NCBI GenBank assembly: GCA_945870575.1
Contig: CAMBSK010000056.1
Span: 1-5,418 of the forward strand
Length of the DNA: 5,418 nt
From: Bordetella parapertussis
GTDB lineage: Bacteria; Pseudomonadota; Gammaproteobacteria; Burkholderiales; Burkholderiaceae_C
Reading direction: 5' to 3'
The notes under the pieces are model-generated. The model did not search any database and was not told where the DNA came from. It worked only from the letters and a program-made list of their open reading frames with translations. Of this stretch, positions 1-5,418 are shown one piece after another (within the stretch, counting starts at the first letter, position 1; each line of letters opens with the position of its first letter). The translations under genes and the position numbers were made by a program.

Positions 1-572
1 TGCGTGCCAACGGTCGCCCGTTCTCGGTGACTTCCGGTGCCGATGGTTTTGGCACCAACAGCAATTTCGAAGCCTTGGGCTTTCACGAAGGCACCTATGG
101 CGGGCGTTCCAGTTCGGACATGGACCCGCCCAAAGTCGGACGACTGGCTTTTCAGGTGGGCGCATCTGCCAACCAAATGATCACCATCGATTTGGCCGAC
201 TTCGGCAAAGGCGGGCCGATCACCGGCGACATCACCGGCGATGTGGACTTGAACATTGAACAACGCAGCGTACGAATCAACTCACGCGAAGGCGCCAGCG
301 CGGTATTGGCCAAGCTGGATGACGCCATGGACAAGGTCAACGCCACACGCGCCACCATGGGCGCAGTGATGAACCGTTTGGACCATGTGATCACCAACTT
401 GTCTAACGTGTCGATGAACTTGTCAGCGTCACGCAGTCAGATTGAAGATGCCGATTACGCATCTGCGTCAACTGAACTGGCAAAAAACCAAATCATGCAG
501 CAAGCAGGAACTGCGGTGCTGGCGCAAGCCAACACCAGTCAGCAATCTGTGCTGAAATTGTTAGGCGGTTAA
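1..572 (+). CDS. fliC: Flagellin, C-terminal part (5' end outside window)
   Basis: Flagellin is the subunit that polymerises outside the cell to form the flagellar filament. The frame is open from base 3 to the TAA at 570-572, giving 189 residues, so the gene starts upstream of the window; the GTG at 27 is an internal valine codon. The first ~45 residues are Gly/Ser/Asn-rich and look like the end of the surface-exposed variable domain. From about base 144 the sequence resumes the conserved core with LAFQVGASANQ, the usual start of the returning D1 strand. The C-terminal D1/D0 helix (about 309-572) carries the family hallmarks SRSQIEDADYA, LAKNQIMQQAGTAVLAQAN and a hydrophobic end, LLGG. No signal peptide is expected because flagellin is exported by the flagellar type III system. 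The neighbouring flagellar genes support the call. The symbol is generic, since the genome may carry several flagellin paralogues. Confidence 0.96.
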   Translation, partial: RANGRPFSVTSGADGFGTNSNFEALGFHEGTYGGRSSSDMDPPKVGRLAFQVGASANQMITIDLADFGKGGPITGDITGDVDLNIEQRSVRINSREGASAVLAKLDDAMDKVNATRATMGAVMNRLDHVITNLSNVSMNLSASRSQIEDADYASASTELAKNQIMQQAGTAVLAQANTSQQSVLKLLGG

Positions 573-585
573 TCGCTGACAACAT

Positions 586-873
586 TTGACGTTCATCACT
601 GACCTCATGCCCCCGACCACCTACCAAAGCGAGCCCGCTAAAGCGCCTGATTGCTGGCAATGCCGGTATTTCGCCATCAGCTGGGACCCGCGCAACCCTT
701 ACCACTGCAAGATGATGGGGTTTAAAAGCCGGATGATTCCCTCCTTCGAGGTATTCAGGGCTGACGGTAACCACTGCCGCGGCTTCATGGTGAAAATCGT
801 TCAAACCGAGCAACTGCTTTCTCAGCCGGTGCCAACCGTCAGGAAAGCTTCGCGTTTTCTCTGGAAAGCCTGA
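586..873 (+). CDS. Small four-cysteine protein of unknown function, downstream of flagellin
   Basis: This gene encodes 95 residues if translation starts at TTG 586, or 88 from ATG 607; neither start has a clear Shine-Dalgarno sequence, and the conserved-looking core is downstream of both. Numbered from the TTG, the core has a C-x2-C pair (C23, C26), then WDP, C41, a GFKSRMIPS block (45-53), and C64 followed by F67. This spacing looks like a compact Cys4 site that could bind zinc or another metal. The protein is basic at its C-terminus and has no signal peptide or membrane segment, so it is probably cytoplasmic. It lies 13 bp after the flagellin stop and just before a terminator-like structure, so it is probably read from the flagellin transcript. 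I recognise the motif layout as that of a small conserved hypothetical family but cannot assign a function. That it is a real gene is supported by the patterned Cys/Gly/Pro residues and by its position. Confidence 0.72.
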   Translation: MTFITDLMPPTTYQSEPAKAPDCWQCRYFAISWDPRNPYHCKMMGFKSRMIPSFEVFRADGNHCRGFMVKIVQTEQLLSQPVPTVRKASRFLWKA

Positions 874-903
874 ATTCAGGCTGTCGGAATACCGACTTTT
901 AAT
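868..903 (+). terminator. Probable Rho-independent terminator with two tandem hairpins
   Basis: A perfect hairpin, GTCGG-AATA-CCGAC, lies at 883-896 and is followed directly by TTTT and further T-rich sequence (TTTTAATAGTTTT from 897). One base upstream lies a second 5-bp hairpin, GCCTG-AATT-CAGGC at 868-881, which is a complete 14-bp palindrome and contains the TGA stop of the small gene. The position, at the end of the flagellin/small-gene unit and before the sigma-54 promoter of the next operon, fits transcription termination. The T-tract is interrupted and both stems are short, so termination may be only partial. Confidence 0.68.
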
Positions 904-970
904 AGTTTTAAAGTACTGTTTTAAAAATTAAAAATATATTTTTTTAACACTTAAAAATACATAAAAGAAG
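897..970 (+). promoter_or_regulatory. AT-rich upstream region with short repeats, possible activator-binding region
   Basis: This stretch is almost entirely A and T, in sharp contrast to the flanking coding sequence. It contains a direct repeat GTTTTAAA at 905-912 and 918-925 (13-bp period, separated by GTACT) and a perfect inverted repeat TTTTTAA-CAC-TTAAAAA at 941-957. It sits directly upstream of a sigma-54 promoter, where enhancer-binding activators and DNA-bending proteins usually bind. I looked for the IHF consensus and did not find a convincing match. In such AT-rich DNA, short repeats arise easily by chance, so a binding role is inference. Confidence 0.35.
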
Positions 971-988
971 CTGGCACAGCCATTGCTT
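971..988 (+). promoter_or_regulatory. Sigma-54 (RpoN) -24/-12 promoter of the regulator-fliEFG operon
   Basis: The sequence CTGGCACAGCCATTGCTT matches the sigma-54 consensus YTGGCAC-N5-TTGCW. The -24 GG is at 973-974 and the -12 GC at 985-986, exactly one helical turn apart as required. The predicted transcription start is near 998. It faces the regulator gene and is the only good -24/-12 match I found in the window by eye. Sigma-54 promoters need an ATP-driven activator, so this operon must depend on an enhancer-binding protein: either the one it encodes or another elsewhere in the genome. Confidence 0.9.
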
Positions 989-1011
989 ATTAATCAGACC
1001 TTTGTTACTGG

Positions 1012-2457
1012 TTGATCAATGTGAACACTTCGACTCCAAACTTACTGCAAGCTGTCTGGCTGGATCCGTTCAGCCCGCTTGATGATGAGCAGCGTGCCCA
1101 GTTGGGTGAGGCCGGACTTGCATTGCACGCCATCTCCACTCTGGGTGACTTGACGCTGGCCCTGCGCCGCGCCCATGTCATGGTGATTGGATTGGGTGAC
1201 AGCGCCGATATGCTGCGCGAAGTCCAGACCTTGATCGGCCAGCTCGGATTCAATGTCCCGGTGATCTGCCGCGTTGAACGCCGCCGTATGGAAGTCGCGG
1301 TAGACGCCATGCGCCACGGCGCTTTGCACGTGCTGCCGTCCGACGAATGGTCGGTACAAGCCTGGCATGTAGCAACCCAGGGCATGCAATTGAATGACAG
1401 TACCCAGCCCAAGAGTTTTGTGTTTGTCGACCCGGTCAGTCAGCATTTGCTGGCACTGGCCCAGCGGGTGGCGCAAACCGAAGTCACCGCCTTGCTGGTC
1501 GGCCCGACCGGCGCCGGCAAAGAAGTGCTGGCGCGCGTGCTGCACGAATCTTCCCACCGCGCCAAAGGCCCGTTTGTCGCATTGAACTGTTCTGCATTAC
1601 CGGAACACCTGATTGAAGACATGTTGTTCGGCCATGAAAAAGGCGCGTTCACCGGCGCCCACAAAGACCACAAAGGCCTGTTTGAACAAGCCCAGGGTGG
1701 CACCGTGTTTCTGGATGAAATCGGCGAAATGCCCATACACCTGCAAGCCAAGCTGTTGCGCGTTTTACAGGAGAAAAAACTCAACCGCTTAGGCGGCGAA
1801 TCCGCCATCGATTTGGATGTGCGCGTCATAGCAGCGACCAACAAGGATTTGCGTCAAGCCATTGAAGCGCGTGAATTCCGCGAAGACTTGTATTTCCGTA
1901 TCAGCACTTTCCGTTTGCGTATTCAACCCTTGTGCGAACGCCCGGGCGACATACTTCCTTTGGCCATGCAAGCCTTGAACCGTTTGGCCAAGGACGGCGT
2001 GCCGCTGAGCCTGAGCGTGGAATCGCAATTGATGTTGCAGCAATACCCCTGGCCTGGCAATGTGCGCGAACTCGAAAACGTGGTGCAGCGCGCCGTGGTT
2101 TTGTGCCGTGGCCGCGTGGTCACACCGGCGCACCTGATGTTTGACGATAACCAGCCTTTGTACATCGATCAAAACAACCGGCCGCAGTTTCAGCAAGCGG
2201 TGCATGTGATGGAACCGACCGAGCCTTCGGCTGACAGTTTCATGGCACCTGCCGGTTCTGACGACATGAAGATCGCCGCCCCTGAAGACCTGATGTCAGC
2301 CGTCAAGGCCAGCGAACACCAGGTGATTCTGGCGGCCATTCATGCCACCGATAACCGCGTGGAAGCCGCCAAAAAACTCGGTATCAGTCCGCGTACATTG
2401 CGTTACAAATTGGCCCAGCTGCGCGAGCGCGGTATGGAACTGGCCGTCGCCGGTTGA
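1012..2457 (+). CDS. Sigma-54-dependent flagellar transcriptional activator (NtrC/FleQ/FlrC superfamily, degenerate receiver)
   Basis: This is an ATP-driven activator that remodels sigma-54 RNA polymerase, probably at flagellar promoters. Numbered from TTG 1012 (481 residues), the layout is: a receiver-like domain at about 11-120; a AAA+ sigma-54 interaction domain at about 136-365, with Walker A GPTGAGKE (164-171), GAFTGA (211-216, the sigma-54 contact loop), Walker B VFLDE (232-236), arginine-finger region REDLYFR (290-296) and sensor II WPGNVREL (347-354); a variable linker at about 372-425; and a C-terminal Fis-type helix-turn-helix (about 435-470, with EAAKKLGISPRTLRYKL). All ATPase motifs are intact. 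In the receiver, the phospho-acceptor Asp position (after VMVI, residue 60) is Gly and the conserved Lys near 110 is absent, so classical phosphorylation is unlikely. An in-frame TAA at 991-993 limits the start to TTG 1012 or GTG 1021; neither has a Shine-Dalgarno sequence. It lies 16 bp before fliE. Features point to FleQ/FlrA (degenerate receiver) but the position to FlrC/FleR, so I give no symbol. Confidence 0.93.
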   Translation: MINVNTSTPNLLQAVWLDPFSPLDDEQRAQLGEAGLALHAISTLGDLTLALRRAHVMVIGLGDSADMLREVQTLIGQLGFNVPVICRVERRRMEVAVDAMRHGALHVLPSDEWSVQAWHVATQGMQLNDSTQPKSFVFVDPVSQHLLALAQRVAQTEVTALLVGPTGAGKEVLARVLHESSHRAKGPFVALNCSALPEHLIEDMLFGHEKGAFTGAHKDHKGLFEQAQGGTVFLDEIGEMPIHLQAKLLRVLQEKKLNRLGGESAIDLDVRVIAATNKDLRQAIEAREFREDLYFRISTFRLRIQPLCERPGDILPLAMQALNRLAKDGVPLSLSVESQLMLQQYPWPGNVRELENVVQRAVVLCRGRVVTPAHLMFDDNQPLYIDQNNRPQFQQAVHVMEPTEPSADSFMAPAGSDDMKIAAPEDLMSAVKASEHQVILAAIHATDNRVEAAKKLGISPRTLRYKLAQLRERGMELAVAG

Positions 2458-2473
2458 TTGAGGAGCAACGGCC

Positions 2474-2836
2474 ATGATTGACAGCATTTCCGGCAACAGC
2501 GTCAACTCCATGATGGAGACCATCCGGGCGTACCAGAACAAGGCCGCCGGTGGTATTGACCAGATCAATATCAAGCCGCCTCAGGTGCAGGATATACAGG
2601 CACCGAAAACGGAGTTGCCTAATTTCACCGAGTCGGTGAAAAATCTGCTCGACAAAGTCAATGAAACGCAAGTCAAGTCCAGCAACTTGCAAGAAGCCTA
2701 CCAACGTGGCGAAGACGTACCCCTGACCGATGTGGTGCTGGGTATGCAGAAATCCTCCCTGGCCTTTGAAGCGACCTTGCAGGTGCGCAACAAAGTGCTC
2801 AGAGCGTATGAAGAAATCATGAACATGCCGGTCTAA
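2474..2836 (+). CDS. fliE: Flagellar hook-basal body protein FliE
   Basis: FliE is the small adaptor that links the FliF MS ring to the proximal rod in the periplasm and is needed for export of later rod proteins. The product is 120 residues, slightly longer than the ~104-residue enterobacterial form. The C-terminus is diagnostic: after the PLTDVVLGMQKSSLAFEA stretch (83-100) comes LQVRNKVLRAYEEIMNMPV (102-120), matching the family's usual VRNK-x2-AY-x-EIM-x-M-x-V ending. The region before about residue 50 is variable. There is no cleavable signal peptide, as expected for a flagellar type III substrate. The start is set by GAGGAG at 2460-2465, 8 nt before the ATG. It lies 16 bp after the regulator and 14 bp before fliF, consistent with one operon. 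Confidence 0.96.
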   Translation: MIDSISGNSVNSMMETIRAYQNKAAGGIDQINIKPPQVQDIQAPKTELPNFTESVKNLLDKVNETQVKSSNLQEAYQRGEDVPLTDVVLGMQKSSLAFEATLQVRNKVLRAYEEIMNMPV

Positions 2837-2850
2837 CCTGAGAGAACAAC

Positions 2851-4998
2851 ATGGCTACCGCAAGTGCAACACTCAATTCCCCAATAGGCACCAGCAATAA
2901 CGCGCTGACCACCGATACAGACAATGGCTCGCGCAACAGCAACGCCATGGTCGGCGGCGGCTCGCCCATGCGCGGCGGTGACCTGGCACATTCCATCACC
3001 GGTTCGGCGCTTACCGACCCGATGGGCATGATCCGCGATATGGTGCGCCAACCCTCGGTTCGCAAAGTCCTGCCCATCGTCGTCATCATGATGGTGGTGG
3101 CTGCTTTCGGTCTGGCGTCCATGTCCATGAAAACGCCGCCCATGCGTGCCTTGACCATGATGCTGCCCGAGGCTGACAAGCAACTCGCCATGGAAACCTT
3201 GAAGACCGCCAATTTCGAACCTGAGATTGACAACAACACCGGTCAAATCATGGTGCCCGGCGACAAATACCAGGAAGCGCGCATGCTGCTGTCCTCCAAA
3301 GGCCTGCCGCGCACTGAAGTGCAGGGCATGGATACCTTGAAAGACATGCCGGCCATGACCACCAGCCAGTTCATGGAACAGGTGCGCTACAACAATGCCA
3401 TGGAACAGGAACTGGCGAAAACCATTTCGCAAATCGCCGGTATCCGCAGCGCCCGTGTGCACCTGGCCGCACCCAAACAAAGCGTGTTCGTGCGCGACCG
3501 TGTGCCGACCAAGGCCTCGGTCATCATTTCCCGCGCCCCCGGCAAAGAAGTGTCGTCTGCCAATGTGCAGGCCATCATTTCGCTGGTGGCTTCCAGCGTA
3601 CCTTACCTGGCACCTGAAAACGTCTCTGTTGTCGATAACTTCGGCTCCTTGATGAACGAGATGCTGGGCCCGCAACCGTTGGGCCTGACAGGTGCCGAGT
3701 TGCAGCAAAAGCAACAAATGGAAGACCTGTACCGCACGCGCTTGATTCAGTTGTTGGCACCCATCGTCGGCGCGGAAAATGTGTCTGCCCAGGTCAGCAT
3801 GCAACTGGATTTCACGCAAGAAGAAATCACCACCGAAGACTTTGACCAGCGCGACAAAGGACCTAAGACGCGTTCCGAGTTGTATGTGGAAGACCGCAAT
3901 ACGTTCAAGGACGCCATCGGTATTCCCGGTTCGCTGACCAACACCCCGCCGAACCCGCCCATCAACCCGGCCTCGTCTGACGCCACCCCCGCCGACCCGA
4001 ACAAAGGTGTCAGCGAAAAAGGCGTGCAAGTCGTGGCCCGCAGCACCAAAAACTATGAACTCGACCGTTCGGTGCGCCATACCAAGAGCGCCATGGGCAA
4101 TATTTCCAAGCTCGGCGTCGGCGTGCTGATCAACGAGCGCCCGATTCCCGCCGGTATGAAGGTGGAGAAACCGGCTGATGGCTCGCCTGCGCCGACCACC
4201 ATTCCGTACACCCAGGAAGAACTCGACCGCCTTAACCAGTTGGTGCGCGGTGCCGTCGGCTTTAATGACAAACGCGGCGACGTGGTCACCGTGGTGGCCA
4301 CCCGTTTTGAGCCGCCGGTTGATCCCAATGCCGTACCCTGGTACAAAGACGAAGCGCTGGCCTCGCTGGCCAACAGCGGCGTGATCGCCTTGCTGTTTCT
4401 GTTGTTTTTGATGGCTGTGGTCCGCCCCATGATCAAGAAACTGATCAAGCCCGAAGTCGACCCTGCTGCGATTGCCGCTGCTGCCATGGCTGCCGCTGCT
4501 GCCGAAGCCGCTACCGCTGAGAAAGCCCGCACCGACCGGATCGCTACCGCCGAAGCCGATGCTGCAGCGAGAGCCGTGGCTGAACGCGCCGCCCGTGAAG
4601 AAGCCGAGGAAAAAGCCCTCAAGCAAGCCGAAGCCAAAGCCGAGGCCGAGCGCCTGGCTGCCGAAGCCTTGGCCAAGGAGTCCCAAATGGCCGAAGAAGC
4701 CGCAGCCGCAGAAGCCAGCCGCATGGCAGAGGAAGAAGCGGCCCGCGAAGCCGAGCGTCTGGCCGCGCTCGAGTTGCAAGCCGAAACCGGTGGTGAGGAT
4801 GTGGAATTGGAAGAAGGCGAATCGATGGATGACCTGAAAGCTCGCATGGGCAAACTCAAACCCAAGAAGCCTTCCATCCCGTCTGATTTACTGAACAATG
4901 CAAACTCGTACGATGACAAGGTTGCCTTGATCCGGATGATCGTGGCTGACAACTCCGGCCGCGTGGCCAGTGTCATGCGCAACATGATCCAACCCTGA
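2851..4998 (+). CDS. fliF: Flagellar MS-ring protein FliF, with an extended Ala/Glu-rich cytoplasmic segment
   Basis: FliF forms the inner-membrane MS ring on which the flagellar motor and export gate are built. The product is 715 residues; typical FliF is about 550-570. Order of parts: a Gly/Asn/Ser-rich N-terminal tail (1-70); membrane helix 1 (about 73-90, PIVVIMMVVAAFGLAS); ring-building motif 1 (about 98-155); RBM2 (about 172-265, with the conserved ARVHLAAPKQSVFVR at 201-215); RBM3 (about 285-485) interrupted by the proline-rich beta-collar loop (about 320-405); membrane helix 2 (about 505-526); an Ala/Glu-rich segment (about 538-657); and the FliG-binding tail (about 685-715, DDKVALIRMIVADNSGRVASVMRNMI). 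In residues 541-640 I count 45 Ala and 21 Glu, probably a long helix or coiled coil. A GAGAGA sequence (2840-2845) sits 5 nt before the ATG. The gene is 14 bp after fliE and 28 bp before fliG. The frame is intact, and the canonical tail after the insert argues against a frameshift artefact. Confidence 0.96.
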   Translation: MATASATLNSPIGTSNNALTTDTDNGSRNSNAMVGGGSPMRGGDLAHSITGSALTDPMGMIRDMVRQPSVRKVLPIVVIMMVVAAFGLASMSMKTPPMRALTMMLPEADKQLAMETLKTANFEPEIDNNTGQIMVPGDKYQEARMLLSSKGLPRTEVQGMDTLKDMPAMTTSQFMEQVRYNNAMEQELAKTISQIAGIRSARVHLAAPKQSVFVRDRVPTKASVIISRAPGKEVSSANVQAIISLVASSVPYLAPENVSVVDNFGSLMNEMLGPQPLGLTGAELQQKQQMEDLYRTRLIQLLAPIVGAENVSAQVSMQLDFTQEEITTEDFDQRDKGPKTRSELYVEDRNTFKDAIGIPGSLTNTPPNPPINPASSDATPADPNKGVSEKGVQVVARSTKNYELDRSVRHTKSAMGNISKLGVGVLINERPIPAGMKVEKPADGSPAPTTIPYTQEELDRLNQLVRGAVGFNDKRGDVVTVVATRFEPPVDPNAVPWYKDEALASLANSGVIALLFLLFLMAVVRPMIKKLIKPEVDPAAIAAAAMAAAAAEAATAEKARTDRIATAEADAAARAVAERAAREEAEEKALKQAEAKAEAERLAAEALAKESQMAEEAAAAEASRMAEEEAAREAERLAALELQAETGGEDVELEEGESMDDLKARMGKLKPKKPSIPSDLLNNANSYDDKVALIRMIVADNSGRVASVMRNMIQP

Positions 4999-5026
4999 TC
5001 AGTCAACAAGCTACCAAGGAATACAC

Positions 5027-5418
5027 ATGGCTGAAGATATTATTCAATGGACCCCGGAGCTTCGCTCCGAAATGGAGGCCATGACCTCCACCCAGCGCGC
5101 CGCCGTTCTGATGCTGCTGCTGGGTGAAGAACAAGCTGCTGAAATTGTGAAATACCTCAGCCCCAAAGAAGTACAGGCCTTAGGTGCTGCCATGGTGCAG
5201 GCCTCGTCGCTGTCGCAAGGCGCGGTGAACGTGGTGCTGGACCAGTTTGTCGACATGCTGAAAAAACAAAACAGCGTCGGACTTGGCGGCTCGGACTATG
5301 TCGATCGCGTCATGCGTCTGGCGCTGGGCGAAGACAAGGCCAATTCGGTGCTCAACCGCATCATGCCAGGACAAGGCACCAAAGGCCTGGACATTTTGTC
5401 GTGGATGGACCCGCGTTC
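5027..5418 (+). CDS. fliG: Flagellar motor switch protein FliG, N-terminal part (3' end outside window)
   Basis: FliG sits on the cytoplasmic face of the MS ring, binds the FliF tail through its N-terminal domain, and carries the torque-generating and switching surfaces further on. The window holds 130 codons plus 2 bases of a protein usually about 330 residues long, and the frame is open to the right edge. Residues 20-60 (TSTQRAAVLMLLLGEEQAAEIVKYLSPKEVQALGAAM and flanks) are the typical FliG N-terminal domain, with its QRAAVLMLLLGE start and L-x2-KEVQ-LG-M pattern. The fragment ends at LSWMDPR, where the middle domain normally begins. A Shine-Dalgarno AAGGA at 5016-5020 lies 6 nt before the ATG, fixing the start. 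It follows fliF by 28 bp with no terminator-like hairpin, so it is in the same operon. The N-terminal half shows nothing unusual. Confidence 0.96.
   Translation, partial: MAEDIIQWTPELRSEMEAMTSTQRAAVLMLLLGEEQAAEIVKYLSPKEVQALGAAMVQASSLSQGAVNVVLDQFVDMLKKQNSVGLGGSDYVDRVMRLALGEDKANSVLNRIMPGQGTKGLDILSWMDPR

Noticed and set aside
27..29. GTG at 27 as the start of a short independent gene
   Set aside because: The frame is open upstream to the window edge and the protein is the C-terminal part of flagellin, so this codon is internal.
493..813. Minus-strand open frame of 106 codons opposite the flagellin end and the small gene
   Set aside because: It overlaps conserved flagellin C-terminal sequence and the patterned Cys4 gene on the other strand, and shows no motif of its own.
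1198..1200. Asp 63 of the regulator as a phosphorylation site
   Set aside because: It lies three residues past the expected end of the third strand, after VMVIGLG; the canonical position is Gly, and the partner Lys is missing too.
1449..1470. A second TGGCAC-type sigma-54 site inside the regulator gene (and similar TGGCAC words elsewhere)
   Set aside because: None of these TGGCAC words is followed by TTGC at the required spacing; only the site at 971-988 is.
1042..1557. Minus-strand open frame of 171 codons within the regulator, plus several similar ones to 2205
   Set aside because: All lie antisense to AAA+ domain or receiver coding sequence and show no domain features.
2833..4779. A 648-codon open frame on the minus strand across fliF
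   Set aside because: It is fully antisense to a well-supported fliF, its translation is low-complexity (Gly/His/Phe/Arg-rich) with no recognisable domain, and it has no promoter or ribosome site. It is a by-product of strong codon bias in a GC-rich gene.
4462..4821. The Ala/Glu-rich part of fliF as a frameshift or assembly artefact
   Set aside because: The reading frame runs without a break from a normal membrane helix into a normal FliG-binding tail, and codon choice is consistent throughout.
4053..5009. A 318-codon open frame on the minus strand, rich in Ala and Ser
   Set aside because: It is the antisense of the Ala/Glu-rich part of fliF; the Ala/Ser composition is simply the complement of the repeated GCC/GCT/GAA codons.

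Overview
This 5.4 kb window is a piece of a bacterial flagellar gene cluster, with every real gene on the + strand. In order it holds the 3' end of a flagellin gene, a small cysteine-containing protein of unknown function, a 138-bp AT-rich intergenic region, a sigma-54 activator of the NtrC/FleQ superfamily, fliE, fliF, and the 5' part of fliG. The sequence is moderately GC-rich. The architecture (a sigma-54 activator directly ahead of fliE-fliF-fliG, not an FlhDC-type system) and the protein style suggest a polarly flagellated Gram-negative proteobacterium. A betaproteobacterium of the Nitrosomonadales/Methylophilaceae kind is my best guess; it rests on recall and is not proven here.

Region 1-900: the flagellin fragment ends with a classic C-terminal D1/D0 helix. 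Only 13 bp separate it from the small gene, and I see no terminator between them. Two adjacent 5-bp hairpins, the second followed by a T-rich tract, end this unit.

Region 897-1011: a very AT-rich stretch with short direct and inverted repeats leads into a near-perfect sigma-54 (-24/-12) promoter at 971-988. The predicted transcript starts near 998, only about 14-23 nt before the regulator's possible start codons (TTG 1012 or GTG 1021).

Region 1012-5418: regulator, fliE, fliF and fliG follow with gaps of 16, 14 and 28 bp and no visible terminator, so they probably form one operon that continues past the right edge. FliF is the MS-ring protein, FliE joins the MS ring to the rod, and FliG is the switch/torque protein that docks on the FliF C-terminus. 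The regulator probably activates flagellar sigma-54 promoters. Its receiver-like domain has lost the phosphorylation residues and no histidine kinase gene lies beside it.

The most unusual points are: a FliF of 715 residues (about 550-570 is usual) with a roughly 120-residue Ala/Glu-rich, probably helical segment between the second membrane helix and the FliG-binding tail; a four-cysteine small protein that appears to be co-transcribed with flagellin; and a sigma-54 promoter placed directly before a sigma-54 activator that has no canonical start codon or Shine-Dalgarno sequence. I see no mobile element, CRISPR array, tRNA or rRNA.
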